A DNA stretch of 64,000 nucleotides from Mycobacterium sp. 852002-10029_SCH5224772 (GCF_001667315.1 NZ_LZHT01000103.1:59674-123673), one strand, 5' to 3'; positions 25,776 to 35,625 are shown, numbered from the stretch's first letter. The notes: generated by a model not told the origin, from the sequence alone. Translations and numbers: made by a program.

Positions 25776-26408
25776 ATGCTTCCACGGGGGAATCGCAGGC
25801 CGGGGCGTCCGCCTGCAGCAAAGGCTGACGAGACCCGGAAGCGGATCGTCCAAGCTGCGCGTCTCGTGTTCAGCGAACGCGGTTACGACGGCGCGACCTT
25901 CCAGGCCATCGCGGCGCGCGCCGACCTGACCCGGCCGGCGATTAACCACTATTTTTCCAGCAAGCGGGCGCTCTATCGGGAGGTTCTGGACGAGACCAAC
26001 AAATTCGTCATCGGGGCCGGTATCAAACAAGCCGAAGGTGAGACCACGCTCGCGGCGCAGTTGACGGCATTCATCTCCGAAGCGACGAGAGCTAATTCTG
26101 AGAATCCCGCCGGGTCCGCCTTTCTAATCAGCGGCGCCCTTGAGTCGCAACGCCATCCGGAGTTGATCGGAATCGAAAACGATTCCGTACGGCTTGCCCG
26201 GGAATTTCTGTTGCGTGTCGTCAATGAGGCGATCGAGCGCGGCGAGATCGTCACGGACATCGAAGCTTCGGCGTTGGTCGAGGCACTGCTCGTGTTGGTC
26301 TGCGGGGTGGGTCTGTACGCGGGCTACGTGGAGAGCCCGGAAAACTTGCTGGCCCTCACCGGACTGATGCGCCGGCTTCTGGAAGGCGCGCTCCGGCCGC
26401 CCGAGTGA
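25776..26408 (+). CDS. TetR-family regulator, possibly the Rv0144 counterpart
   Basis: This 210-residue protein has a Pro/Arg-rich start (RRPGRPPAAK) and the TetR helix-turn-helix YDGATFQAIAARADLTRPAINHYFSSK near residues 38-64. It follows pirin by two bases and precedes the methyltransferase genes, the same place as Rv0144 in M. tuberculosis. It may control pirin, the methyltransferases or both. The inducer is unknown. Confidence 0.86.
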   Translation: MLPRGNRRPGRPPAAKADETRKRIVQAARLVFSERGYDGATFQAIAARADLTRPAINHYFSSKRALYREVLDETNKFVIGAGIKQAEGETTLAAQLTAFISEATRANSENPAGSAFLISGALESQRHPELIGIENDSVRLAREFLLRVVNEAIERGEIVTDIEASALVEALLVLVCGVGLYAGYVESPENLLALTGLMRRLLEGALRPPE

Positions 26409-26463
26409 AGTTGCCCACTAAGCGTATAGGCTAACTAACTTATTCCGGTACCATGGTCGGGAT

Positions 26464-27405
26464 ATGACTGACCTGGATGCCTCGATACCGCCTTCCGTGC
26501 GGTCTGCCGGCGACAGCTGGTCCATCACCGAACTCGTCGGCGCCACCGCGCTGGGCGTCGCCGCGTCGCGCGCGGCCGAAACCGCCGGGACCGATCCGCT
26601 GATTCGCGACGAGTTCGCCCGTCTGCTGGTGTCGTCGGCCGGTCCGGCGTGGGCACGGCTGGCCGACCCGGAGCTGACCTGGCTCGACGATGATCCGCAC
26701 GGGCGGCGCTCGCATCGGACCGGCATCGACTACCAGGCCGTGCGCACCCACTTCTTCGACGAGTATTTCGAGGGCGCGGTCCGTTCCGGGATTCGGCAAG
26801 CGGTGATCCTGGCCGCCGGGCTGGACTCGAGGGCCTACCGGCTGAACTGGCCCACCGGCGCCACGGTCTACGAGATCGACCAGCCCAAGGTGCTGGAGTA
26901 CAAGGCCGGAATCCTGCAACGGCACGGTGCCGTGCCCACGGCCATCCGCCATCCCGTCCCGGTGGACCTGCGTGAGGATTGGCCCGCGGCCCTGACCGCC
27001 GCCGGTTTCGACCGCACGCAACCGACCGCCTGGCTGGCCGAAGGACTGCTGCCGTACCTGCCCAGCGACGCGCAGGACCGGCTCTTCGAGATGTTCACCG
27101 CGCTCAGCGCGCCCGGCAGCCAGGTCGCGATCGAGGTGTTCGGCATCAACTCGCGGAGCAACTCGCAGCGCTGGTTGCGGATGCGGGAGCGGCTCGGTCT
27201 GGATGTCAACGTCCAGGCGCTGACCTACCACGAGCCGGACCGCTCGGATGCCGCCGCGTGGCTGACCGACCACGGCTGGCAGGTGCACAGCGTGAACAAC
27301 CGCGACGAGATGGCTCGCCTGGGCCGCCCGGTACCCGACGATCTTTCCGACGAGGCGGTGCGCAGCACGTTGCTGCGGGCGCGCCTCGGCGCGACCACCG
27401 CCTGA
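26464..27405 (+). CDS. SAM-dependent methyltransferase, first of three in tandem
   Basis: This 313-residue protein belongs to the large mycobacterial family of putative SAM-dependent methyltransferases (TIGR00027). Marks are YQAVRTHFFDEYFEGAV, the SAM loop VILAAGLDSRAYRL, VYEIDQPKVLEYK, and PTAWLAEGLLPYLP. The acceptor is unknown; related enzymes methylate carboxyl or hydroxyl groups of polyketide-like lipids. It is very similar to the next two genes, which points to local duplication. Confidence 0.9.
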   Translation: MTDLDASIPPSVRSAGDSWSITELVGATALGVAASRAAETAGTDPLIRDEFARLLVSSAGPAWARLADPELTWLDDDPHGRRSHRTGIDYQAVRTHFFDEYFEGAVRSGIRQAVILAAGLDSRAYRLNWPTGATVYEIDQPKVLEYKAGILQRHGAVPTAIRHPVPVDLREDWPAALTAAGFDRTQPTAWLAEGLLPYLPSDAQDRLFEMFTALSAPGSQVAIEVFGINSRSNSQRWLRMRERLGLDVNVQALTYHEPDRSDAAAWLTDHGWQVHSVNNRDEMARLGRPVPDDLSDEAVRSTLLRARLGATTA

Positions 27406-27438
27406 CTTCGCCTTTCACCCAACCCGAGGAGCAAGACC

Positions 27439-28380
27439 ATGAGCTCACTGCGCACCCACGACGACACCTGGGACATCAAGAGCAGCGTCGGCACCACCGC
27501 CGTGATGGTGGCCGCCGCCCGGGCCATCGAGACCGAACAGCCCGACGCGCTGATCCGCGACCCCTACGCCCGATTGCTCGTCAACAACGCCGGTGCCGAG
27601 GTCTTATGGGAAGCCATGCTCGACCCGGACGTCGTGGCCAAGATCGAAGCCATCGATGAAGAATCCGCCGCTCGGATCCAGCACATGCGTGGCTACCAGG
27701 CGGTGCGGACCCACTTCTTCGACGAGTACTTCGCTGACGCCGTCGCCACCGGGATCCGGCAGGTGGTCATCCTCGCGTCGGGGCTGGACTCGCGGGCGTA
27801 CCGCCTCGACTGGCCGGCCGGCACCACCGTTTACGAGATCGACCAGCCCCAGGTGCTGGACTACAAAACCACCACGCTGGCCGAAAGCGGCGCCACGCCT
27901 TCGGCCGATCGCCGCGAGGTGGCGATCGACCTGCGGGAAGACTGGCCCGCGGCCCTGACTGCCGCCGGATTCGACCGCACGCAACCGACCGCCTGGCTGG
28001 CCGAGGGATTGCTGATGTACCTACCCGCCGAGGCGCAGGACAAGTTGTTCACCCAGATCTGCGAGCTGAGTCCGGCGGGCAGCCGGGTCTCCGCCGAGAC
28101 CGCACCGATGCACGCCGAGGAGCGGCGCCAGCAGATGCGGGAACGGTTCAAGAAGGTGGCCGACCAGCTCGGCTTGGAGGAGACCGTCGACGTCGGCGAG
28201 CTGATGTACCGCGACGAGCATCGCGCGAACCTCGCCGACTGGCTCAACGACCACGGCTGGCGCGCCACCGCGCAGAACTCGATCGACGAGATGCACCGCC
28301 TGAACCGCGGGGTGCAAAGTTCTGAGCTGGACGAAGACAGGGACGCCTTCTCCGACTTCGTCATCGCCGAGCGCCTGTAG
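27439..28380 (+). CDS. SAM-dependent methyltransferase, second of three in tandem
   Basis: This 313-residue TIGR00027-type enzyme has the same landmarks as its neighbours (GYQAVRTHFFDEYFADAV, VILASGLDSRAYRL, TVYEIDQPQVLDYK). The stretch LREDWPAALTAAGFDRTQ is identical to that of the preceding gene, which suggests recent duplication or gene conversion. A GAGGAGC site precedes the ATG. It corresponds in position to Rv0145. Acceptor unknown. Confidence 0.9.
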   Translation: MSSLRTHDDTWDIKSSVGTTAVMVAAARAIETEQPDALIRDPYARLLVNNAGAEVLWEAMLDPDVVAKIEAIDEESAARIQHMRGYQAVRTHFFDEYFADAVATGIRQVVILASGLDSRAYRLDWPAGTTVYEIDQPQVLDYKTTTLAESGATPSADRREVAIDLREDWPAALTAAGFDRTQPTAWLAEGLLMYLPAEAQDKLFTQICELSPAGSRVSAETAPMHAEERRQQMRERFKKVADQLGLEETVDVGELMYRDEHRANLADWLNDHGWRATAQNSIDEMHRLNRGVQSSELDEDRDAFSDFVIAERL

Positions 28381-29315
28381 TGGCGCGCACCGCGGACGAC
28401 TCCTGGGACATCGCCACCGGCGTCGGGGCGACCGCGGTGATGGTCGCGCTGGCCCGTGCCGCCGAGACCGCCAGCGCCGATCCGCTCATCCAGGATCGAT
28501 TCGCCGAACCGCTCGTTTCCACACCCGAGCTCGAGGGAGTCCGTGAGCAGGTCGCCGCGTGGTGGGCGGGCGATCCGGATGACGACTCCGAGGACGGCGC
28601 CCCGAACGCCGCCTACATGATCAACTACCAGGCCGTGCGCACCCACTTCTTCGACGCGTACTTCGCCGACGCCACCCAAACCTCTGGCGCCGGTATCCGG
28701 CAGGTCGTGATTTTGGCCGCCGGCCTGGATTCGCGCGCCTACCGGCTCGACTGGCCGGCCGGCACCGTCGTGTACGAGATCGATCTGCCCAGGGTGCTCG
28801 AGTACAAGAGCGACACGCTCGCCAACCACGGCGCCGCACCTACCGCCGACCGCCGGCCGGTGCCCGTCGACCTGCGCCACGACTGGCCGCAGGCATTGCG
28901 CGACAACGGCTTTGACACCGGACAGCCGACCGCGTGGCTCGCCGAAGGGCTGCTGCCCTTCCTTCCTGCGTCGGCACAGGAGGCCCTGTTCGCCTCGATC
29001 GACGCGCTGAGCGGATCGGGCAGCCGGGTGGCCGTTGAAAACTTCGGGGTGGACGCTGATAAGCGCCGCGAGGCCGAACAGCGGTGGCACGAACTGCGGG
29101 CCAGGCGCGAAGCGCGCGGTCTGGACACCTCCTTCAACCCGTTTGATCTCTGGTTCTCTGACGAAGGCCGCCCCGACTGCGCTGAGTGGTTCACCGCCCA
29201 CGGCTGGACCACGAGCACGGTGAGTGCGCGCGATGAGGGGCTGCGACTGGGCCGAACCCCCCAGCCGGAAGACCGGCCGTTCGCGAACAGCTTCGTGACG
29301 GCAGCCAAGCCCTGA
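28380..29315 (+). CDS. SAM-dependent methyltransferase, third of three in tandem, Rv0146-like
   Basis: This 311-residue enzyme of the same family starts with a GTG that shares its first base with the preceding TAG, so translation is coupled. Landmarks are YQAVRTHFFDAYFADAT, VILAAGLDSRAYRL and LAEGLLPFLPASAQEAL. It has diverged more than the first two copies (LRHDWPQALRDNGFD in place of LREDWPAALTAAGFD), so it is probably the older member, matching Rv0146. Confidence 0.9.
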   Translation: MARTADDSWDIATGVGATAVMVALARAAETASADPLIQDRFAEPLVSTPELEGVREQVAAWWAGDPDDDSEDGAPNAAYMINYQAVRTHFFDAYFADATQTSGAGIRQVVILAAGLDSRAYRLDWPAGTVVYEIDLPRVLEYKSDTLANHGAAPTADRRPVPVDLRHDWPQALRDNGFDTGQPTAWLAEGLLPFLPASAQEALFASIDALSGSGSRVAVENFGVDADKRREAEQRWHELRARREARGLDTSFNPFDLWFSDEGRPDCAEWFTAHGWTTSTVSARDEGLRLGRTPQPEDRPFANSFVTAAKP

Positions 29316-29427
29316 GCGATCAGGCCCGACCGCACTCGACGCCGTAGACACCTAGCGCGTACACCCTTGGCTCGCGGCCGCGGTTACCGGGATTTCGCCA
29401 GGTCATCGGGGACAATGATGACTCATT

Positions 29428-30990
29428 ATGGGCAGCTGCGGGTCTGATCACTCACCCCGCTGGGTGCTGCTGAAAGGCCGGCTCGTCGCCAGCATCGCTT
29501 CGGCTTTCGTCATGGCCATCACCGGCATCGGCTGGACGGGCTACCACACCGCCCTGGGCAGAATCATCATTTCCCACGCCCTGCCGAACGGGGCGGCATC
29601 GCTCGGCGACAACCAGAACATCCTGCTGATGGGCCTGGACAGCCGATTGGACCAGAATGGCCGGCCGCTACCGCAGGAGATCTACGAGGCGTTGCACGCC
29701 GGCGACGAAACCTCGGGTGGTTACAACGCCAATGTCCTTATCGTCGTGCATATTTCGGACCGCGACGGGCCGGTCACCGCGGTATCGATCCCCCGCGACG
29801 ACTACGCCGAGTTGCCGGGCTGCCCGGGCTCGGTCTGCACGGGCAAGATCAAGCAGGCCTACGGGCTGGCCTATCAGCAGTCGTTGAACGCGCAGGCCGC
29901 CGGGAATTCGGGGGGCGCGGGAGCAACCGATTTGGCGGCCCGCGAGCAGACCGCCCGCGAGGCCGGACGCACGGCCGAAATCAGCGCCGTCAACGATTTC
30001 CTGGGTATTTCGGTGGACCACTTCGTCGAGGTCACGTTGGGCGCCTTCTTCCAGATCGCCAAGGCCGTGGAACCAATCACGGTGTGCCTCAACGGCGATA
30101 CGCACGACAGCTATTCGGGTGCGGATTTCCACCAAGGGGTTCAGCGCATCGATGCGGCGGAGGCGATGGCGTTCGTGCGGCAGCGGCGCGACGAAAACGA
30201 CGGCTCTTTCACCGATTTCGACCGGACACGCCGTCAGCAGGCGTTCCTGGTGTCGTTGGTCCAAGCGGCGCGCAGCGGCGGTGTGCTGTCCAGCATGAGC
30301 GGGCTGCGCAAGATCCTTCAGGTCGCCCGTGACAACGTCGCCGTCGACGCCGGGCTGGACCTCGGCCAGCTCGCCTCGCGCGCCTCGCGATTGAGCGAGC
30401 GGCCGCTGTCGCTCTACACCCTGCCGATCTCGGGCTTCGGCAAGGACCCGAACGGATCCGACATCAACCTCGTCGACCTTCCCGAAATCCGGCGCATCGT
30501 CAACGAGCGCTTCATGTCGGACGCACCGGGCGCCCTCGACGCCGCGTCACCAACCGCCCAGCCGCCCGCGGTGGCCGAACCCGTCATTCTCGACGTCGTC
30601 AACGCCAGCTCGCGCGACGGACTCGCGGCCGCGCTGGAGGAGGCCTTCGCCGGCCGCGGCTTCACCCGGGGCAGCACCACGACCGCCACCGCCCCGGCCG
30701 ACGACAGCACGATCGAATACGGCCCCGGGGCCGGTGCGGGCGCACAGGTCCTGGCTGAGCAACTGCACGTACCAGCGACTGCCGAAGTCACCGTGGCCTC
30801 CGGAACCGTGCGGCTGACTGTGGGAGCGCGGTTTCCCGCCGCGGACTATCTCGCCAACCCCGGCGCGGCCGGCGGCTCGTCGGCGTCCGGGCAGGTGAGT
30901 GCCGTCGCCGCCACCGGCACCGGCGACCGCGCTCCCGCACCGACCAACCTCAGCCAGATGACGGCGTCGAGCGTCCCCTGCGTCAAGTAA
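29428..30990 (+). CDS. LytR-CpsA-Psr (LCP) family cell-wall ligase with LytR_C domain
   Basis: This 520-residue protein has one N-terminal membrane segment (about residues 21-40), an extracellular LCP domain (NILLMGLDSR, VSIPRDDYAELPG, FVRQRRDENDGSFTDFDRTRRQQAFL with the catalytic Arg/Asp residues) and a C-terminal LytR_C domain after residue 390. LCP proteins in mycobacteria attach arabinogalactan to peptidoglycan. Its size is near that of CpsA2 (Rv3484), which lies elsewhere in M. tuberculosis, so this copy is extra at this locus. Confidence 0.9.
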   Translation: MGSCGSDHSPRWVLLKGRLVASIASAFVMAITGIGWTGYHTALGRIIISHALPNGAASLGDNQNILLMGLDSRLDQNGRPLPQEIYEALHAGDETSGGYNANVLIVVHISDRDGPVTAVSIPRDDYAELPGCPGSVCTGKIKQAYGLAYQQSLNAQAAGNSGGAGATDLAAREQTAREAGRTAEISAVNDFLGISVDHFVEVTLGAFFQIAKAVEPITVCLNGDTHDSYSGADFHQGVQRIDAAEAMAFVRQRRDENDGSFTDFDRTRRQQAFLVSLVQAARSGGVLSSMSGLRKILQVARDNVAVDAGLDLGQLASRASRLSERPLSLYTLPISGFGKDPNGSDINLVDLPEIRRIVNERFMSDAPGALDAASPTAQPPAVAEPVILDVVNASSRDGLAAALEEAFAGRGFTRGSTTTATAPADDSTIEYGPGAGAGAQVLAEQLHVPATAEVTVASGTVRLTVGARFPAADYLANPGAAGGSSASGQVSAVAATGTGDRAPAPTNLSQMTASSVPCVK

Positions 30991-31096
30991 CCGTTCGGGC
31001 CGGATCCTTCCTACTGCTCTCCCAACCGGATGGTTAGTATCGCGGTTATCACCGATGAGCGGCCGCCACGCGGCGGAACTCTGCTCGGGAAGGACA

Positions 31097-32530
31097 ATGA
31101 TGACCACCGAATCGGTTGCATCGAAGACATCGCCCGCCAAGGACTCCACGAACGGGACCGCACCGGTCGACATCCCCGCCACGGTTGCGCGTCTTCGTCA
31201 GACCTTCGCCACCGGACGCACCCGCGACGTCGAATGGCGCAAGCAGCAGTTGCTGCAGCTGGTGAAGCTGATGGAAGAGAACGAGGGCGCCATCGCGTCC
31301 GCCCTCGCCGAAGACCTGGACCGCAGCCCCTTCGAGGCCTTCATCGCCGACATCGCGACGACCGCCGGCGAGGCGAAGTTCGCGGCCAAAAAGGTTCGCC
31401 GGTGGACGAAACGCAGATACCAGTTGCTCGAGATGCCGCAGCTGCCGGGCCGCGGCTGGATCGAGTACGAACCGTACGGCACCGTGCTGATCATCGGCGC
31501 GTGGAACTACCCGTTCTACCTGACCTTGGGTCCGGCCGTCGGCGCGATCGCCGCGGGCAATGCCGTCATCCTCAAGCCGTCGGAAATCGCCGCTTCCTCC
31601 GCGCATTTGATGGCGGAGCTGGTGCCGAAATATCTCGACAACGACGCGATCGCCGTCGTCGAGGGTGACGGCGCGACCAGCCAGGAGCTGATCGGGCAGG
31701 GTCTGGACCGCGTGCTGTTCACCGGGGGCACCGAGATCGGCCGCAAGGTCTACGAGGGCGCGGCCCCGCACCTGACACCGTGCACCCTGGAGCTCGGCGG
31801 CAAGAGCCCGGTGATCGTGGCGGCCGACGCCGACGTGGAGGTGGCGGCCAAGCGCATCGCCTGGATGAAACTGCTGAACGCCGGGCAGACGTGCGTCGCA
31901 CCCGATTATGTGTTGGCGGACGCCACGATCCGCGACGAGCTGGTGAGCAAGATCGGCGCCGCCATCGCGAAGTTCACGGCGGACAAGCCCGACGGCATGC
32001 GGATCGTCAACCAGCGACAGTTCGACCGGATCAGCAGCTACCTGTCCGGCGGGGACGGCAACGTCGTCGTTGGCGGGGCGTGCGACGCGTCGAGCCTGCG
32101 CATCCAGCCCGCCGTCGTGGTGGACCCCGACCCGGACGGCCCGCTGATGCAAAACGAGATCTTCGGGCCGGTGCTGCCGGTGGTCACCGTCAAAAACCTG
32201 GACGAGGCAATACGTTTCGTGAACTCACGACCCAAGCCATTGTCGGCCTACCTGTTCACCAAGCGTCGTGAGACCCGCGAGCGGGTGATCAAGGAGGTGC
32301 CGGCCGGCGGCATGCTGGTCAACCACCTCGCCTTCCAGGTGTCGACGGCCAAGCTGCCGTTCGGCGGCGTCGGCGCGTCGGGCATGGGTGCCTACCACGG
32401 CAAGTTCGGCTTCGAAGAGTTCAGTCACCGCAAGTCGGTGCTGACCAAGCCCACCCGGCCCGACCTGTCGAGCTTCATCTACCCGCCCTACACCGATCGC
32501 GCCATGAAGATGGCCCGCCGGATGTTCTAG
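31097..32530 (+). CDS. NAD(P)-dependent aldehyde dehydrogenase, Rv0147 orthologue
   Basis: This 477-residue class 3-like aldehyde dehydrogenase has the catalytic Cys266 in NAGQTCVAPD, the general base Glu232 in LELGGKS, the nucleotide site ILKPSE and FTGGTEIGR. It oxidises fatty or aromatic aldehydes to acids. The C-terminus is rich in basic and hydrophobic residues, as in membrane-attached fatty aldehyde dehydrogenases. The ATG pair at 31097/31100 is behind GGGAAGG. It precedes an SDR as in M. tuberculosis. Confidence 0.93.
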   Translation: MMTTESVASKTSPAKDSTNGTAPVDIPATVARLRQTFATGRTRDVEWRKQQLLQLVKLMEENEGAIASALAEDLDRSPFEAFIADIATTAGEAKFAAKKVRRWTKRRYQLLEMPQLPGRGWIEYEPYGTVLIIGAWNYPFYLTLGPAVGAIAAGNAVILKPSEIAASSAHLMAELVPKYLDNDAIAVVEGDGATSQELIGQGLDRVLFTGGTEIGRKVYEGAAPHLTPCTLELGGKSPVIVAADADVEVAAKRIAWMKLLNAGQTCVAPDYVLADATIRDELVSKIGAAIAKFTADKPDGMRIVNQRQFDRISSYLSGGDGNVVVGGACDASSLRIQPAVVVDPDPDGPLMQNEIFGPVLPVVTVKNLDEAIRFVNSRPKPLSAYLFTKRRETRERVIKEVPAGGMLVNHLAFQVSTAKLPFGGVGASGMGAYHGKFGFEEFSHRKSVLTKPTRPDLSSFIYPPYTDRAMKMARRMF

Positions 32531-32591
32531 GCATCGTTTTCCGCACCAAATTACTTGCTGGACAGAATTTTTCACATCAGAGAGGAAACTT

Positions 32592-33455
32592 ATGCCCGGA
32601 GTGCAGGATCGTGTCATCGTCGTCACCGGAGCCGGTGGGGGACTGGGGCGTGAGTACGCCCTGGCCCTTGCCAAAGAGGGTGCCAGCGTCATCGTCAATG
32701 ACCTCGGTGGAGCGCGCGACGGCACCGGCGCCGGCCACAACATGGCCGACGATGTCGTCAAGGAGATCAAGGACGCCGGTGGCCGGGCGGCCGCCAACTA
32801 CGACAGCGTCGCCGAGCCCGAGGGCGCCGAGAAAATCATCAAGACCGCGCTCGACGAATTCGGCAAGGTCGACGGCGTGGTGAGCAACGCCGGGATCCTG
32901 CGCGACGGCACCTTTCACAAGATGACGTTCGAGAACTGGGACGCCGTGCTCAAGGTGCACCTCTACGGTGGGTACAACGTCATCCGCGCCGCGTGGCCGC
33001 ACTTCCGTGAGCAGAGCTTCGGCCGTGTCGTCGTCGCCACCTCCACCAGCGGGCTGTTCGGCAACTTCGGGCAGGCCAACTACGGCGCCGCCAAACTCGG
33101 CCTGGTCGGCCTGATCAACACGCTGGCCCAGGAGGGCGCCAAGTACAACATCAAGACCAACGCGGTCGCGCCGATCGCCGCCACCCGGATGACGCAGGAC
33201 ATCCTGCCGCCGGAGGTCTTCGAGAAGCTCACCCCGGAGTACGTCGCCCCGGTGGTGGCCTACCTGATGACCGAGGAGTTGACCGACACCGACTCGGTGT
33301 TCATCGTCGGCGGCGGCAAGGTGCAGCGCACCGCGCTGTTCCAGAACGCCGGCATCACCTTCGACAGCGTGCCGTCGGTCGAAGACATCGCCGCCAAGTG
33401 GGGCCAGATCACCGATCTGTCCGCGGCCCAGCAGGCCAACTTCAAGCTGGGCTGA
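32592..33455 (+). CDS. Short-chain dehydrogenase, Rv0148 orthologue
   Basis: This 287-residue classical SDR has the NAD loop TGAGGGLGREYAL, NNAG-like SNAGIL, and the catalytic Ser/Tyr/Lys in STSGLFGNFGQANYGAAK. It resembles the dehydrogenase half of peroxisomal multifunctional enzyme 2, so a (3R)-hydroxyacyl-CoA substrate is likely. An AGAGAGGAAAC site precedes the ATG. It follows the aldehyde dehydrogenase by 61 bp. Confidence 0.92.
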   Translation: MPGVQDRVIVVTGAGGGLGREYALALAKEGASVIVNDLGGARDGTGAGHNMADDVVKEIKDAGGRAAANYDSVAEPEGAEKIIKTALDEFGKVDGVVSNAGILRDGTFHKMTFENWDAVLKVHLYGGYNVIRAAWPHFREQSFGRVVVATSTSGLFGNFGQANYGAAKLGLVGLINTLAQEGAKYNIKTNAVAPIAATRMTQDILPPEVFEKLTPEYVAPVVAYLMTEELTDTDSVFIVGGGKVQRTALFQNAGITFDSVPSVEDIAAKWGQITDLSAAQQANFKLG

Positions 33456-33469
33456 GCCCGGCGGGCGAC

Positions 33470-34303
33470 TCAGGCCAGGAGCTCTGCGCGGAGCCGGTCC
33501 ACCTCAGCTTCGGTGACACCGGCATCGCGCAGATACGCGTCCAGTGACCCGAATTCCTGGTCGATGGTGTGGCGTGCCGCGTCCAGGTACTCCGGGCGCA
33601 CACCGAGGACACCGTCGGCCAGCCGGGCCTTGGTGAACGTGAGGACCTCCGGGGTCAATTCGGTGTCGGAGCGCTGCTGGATCATCTCGTAGATGTGGTC
33701 GCGCAGTTGGGGTACCGCGGCGTTGCTGCGCAGGTAGTCGGCGACGATCGTGTCGCGATCGACGTCGAGCACTTCCAGCACCGTGGCGATCACGAAACCG
33801 GTGCGGTCCTTGCCCGCGAAGCAGTGCGTGAGCACCGAACGCCCGCAAGCCAGCATCGAGAAAACTTGTCGCACAGCGCGTTGCGCCCCGTTGCGGATCG
33901 GGAACTGCCGGTACTCGTCGATCATGTGCCGGACCGCGGCTTCGTTGACTTCTTCGTCGGACTGATCGGCATCACCCTGGAACAGGCGCCGAAACGCCGT
34001 CTCGTGGGGGGCTGCATCTTCTGGGTCGTCGCTTCGCGCCTCGTCGCCGAGATCAGGTAGGGGGAGCCGGTGGATTTCGACGCCGTTGGGAACCAAACCA
34101 GGACCACGTCTTGCGACTTCCTGGTTCGCGCGCAGGTCGGCGACGTCGGTGATGCCCAACTCGCTCAGTGTGGCGCGGCCTCCGTCATCGAGCCGGCTCA
34201 GCTCACCGGAGCGGAACAGCCGCCCCGGCCGAATCGCCGGTGCACCGTCGGCGACGTCGCGAAAGTTCCACGCGCCGGACAGTTCTCGCAGCGCCTCAGT
34301 CAT
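33470..34303 (-). CDS. ptpB: Protein/lipid phosphatase PtpB orthologue
   Basis: This 277-residue phosphatase has the P-loop HCFAGKDRTG with the nucleophile Cys161 and the Lys/Asp next to it that give M. tuberculosis PtpB triple specificity (pTyr, pSer/Thr and phosphoinositides). The flexible lid region (SDEEVNEAAVRHMIDEYRQF) is also present. PtpB of the pathogen is secreted without a classical signal and acts in the macrophage. It starts inside the end of fadE2 (eight-base overlap), so the two are co-translated. Whether this species uses it for virulence cannot be told. Confidence 0.94.
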   Translation of the reverse strand: MTEALRELSGAWNFRDVADGAPAIRPGRLFRSGELSRLDDGGRATLSELGITDVADLRANQEVARRGPGLVPNGVEIHRLPLPDLGDEARSDDPEDAAPHETAFRRLFQGDADQSDEEVNEAAVRHMIDEYRQFPIRNGAQRAVRQVFSMLACGRSVLTHCFAGKDRTGFVIATVLEVLDVDRDTIVADYLRSNAAVPQLRDHIYEMIQQRSDTELTPEVLTFTKARLADGVLGVRPEYLDAARHTIDQEFGSLDAYLRDAGVTEAEVDRLRAELLA

Positions 34304-35528
34304 CCGGGGTCACCGCTGCGGCGAACGGGGACTGCTCGCGGCCGATCTCGGTGCGCGCGATCGTGCGCATGTGCACCTCGTCGGGTCCGTCGAAGATCCG
34401 CATGGCGCGGTGCCAGCCGTACAGGCGGGCCAGCACCGTGTCGTCGCTGACGCCGGCGGCGCCGTGTACCTGGATCGCACGGTCGATGACATCGCACGCC
34501 ACCTGCGGCGCCACCGCCTTGATCTGCGACACCAACAGGTGGGCGGCCTTGTTGCCATGCAGGTCGATGGTCCACGCCGCCTTTTCGCAGAGCAGCCTGG
34601 CTTGGTCGATTTCGTTGCGCGACTTGGCAATCGCTTGCTGCACCAGACCTTGGTCCGCCAGCGGACGGCCGAACGCGATGCGGTTGTTTGCGCGGTGCAC
34701 CATCAGCGCCAGCGCGCGTTCGGCCCCGCCGAGCGCCCGCATGCAGTGGTGGATGCGGCCCGGGCCGAGCCGGGCCTGAGCGATCGCGAAGCCGCCGCCT
34801 TCCTCGCCGAGCAGGTTGGTGGCCGGCACCCGGACGTTGTCGTAGATGATCTCGCAGTGCCCATGCTGGTCCTGCCAGCCGAACACCGACGTCGAGCGCA
34901 CCACCGTCACGCCAGGAGTGTCCATCGGCACCAGCACCATCGACTGCTGCTGGTGACTGGCCGCTTCGGGGTTGGTGCGGCCCATCACGATCAGGATCTT
35001 GCAGCGCGGGTCGGCCGCGCCCGAGGTCCACCACTTACGCCCGTTGATCACGTAGTCGGCGCCGTCGCGAACGATGGACGTCTGGATGTTGCGGGCGTCG
35101 CTGCTGGCGACGGCCGGCTCGGTCATCGAAAACGCGCTGCGGATCTCGCCGGCCAGCAACGGCTCCAGCCACTGCTTGCGCTGCTCCTCGGTGGCGAACA
35201 GGTGCAGGGTCTCCATGTTCCCGGTGTCCGGCGCCGCACAGTTGACCGCCTCGGGGGCGAGCTCCAGGCTCCAGCCGGTCAGCTCGGCCAGCGGGGCGTA
35301 TTCGAGGTTGGTCAACCCCGACTCGGCCGGCAGGAACAGGTTCCACAGGCCGCGCTCCTTGGCCTTGGCTTTGAGTTCCTCGATGACCGGGGGAACGGTG
35401 TGGTCGCCTGCGCCGGCCTCGTGGCGGTAGTTGTCGTAGGCGGCCTCAGCCGGAAAGACAAACTCAGTCATGAAGTCGGACAACCGCTTGTGGTAGTCGG
35501 TGGCCTTGGCCGACATCGCGAAGTCCAT
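34296..35528 (-). CDS. fadE2: Acyl-CoA dehydrogenase, FadE2 (Rv0154c) orthologue
   Basis: This 410-residue acyl-CoA dehydrogenase shows FSMTEPAVASSDARNIQT, YVINGRKWWTSGA and IQVHGAAGVSDDTVLARLYGW, with the catalytic base region in the C-terminal domain. It introduces the first double bond in beta-oxidation; the MSAKATDY start and length fit the FadE2 group. The ATG at 35528 is used; a second ATG 12 bases on (MSAKA) is equally good. An open frame runs further upstream but lacks protein-like character. It is co-transcribed with ptpB. Confidence 0.93.
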   Translation of the reverse strand: MDFAMSAKATDYHKRLSDFMTEFVFPAEAAYDNYRHEAGAGDHTVPPVIEELKAKAKERGLWNLFLPAESGLTNLEYAPLAELTGWSLELAPEAVNCAAPDTGNMETLHLFATEEQRKQWLEPLLAGEIRSAFSMTEPAVASSDARNIQTSIVRDGADYVINGRKWWTSGAADPRCKILIVMGRTNPEAASHQQQSMVLVPMDTPGVTVVRSTSVFGWQDQHGHCEIIYDNVRVPATNLLGEEGGGFAIAQARLGPGRIHHCMRALGGAERALALMVHRANNRIAFGRPLADQGLVQQAIAKSRNEIDQARLLCEKAAWTIDLHGNKAAHLLVSQIKAVAPQVACDVIDRAIQVHGAAGVSDDTVLARLYGWHRAMRIFDGPDEVHMRTIARTEIGREQSPFAAAVTPDD

Positions 35529-35625
35529 GCCCGTCACGATAGGACACGTGTCGAGTCGCCGAGTTTCCGGTCGCCGGCGCAACGCTGAATCGACGGTGAA
35601 GACACCCGGCCGGGGCTGATTTTTC

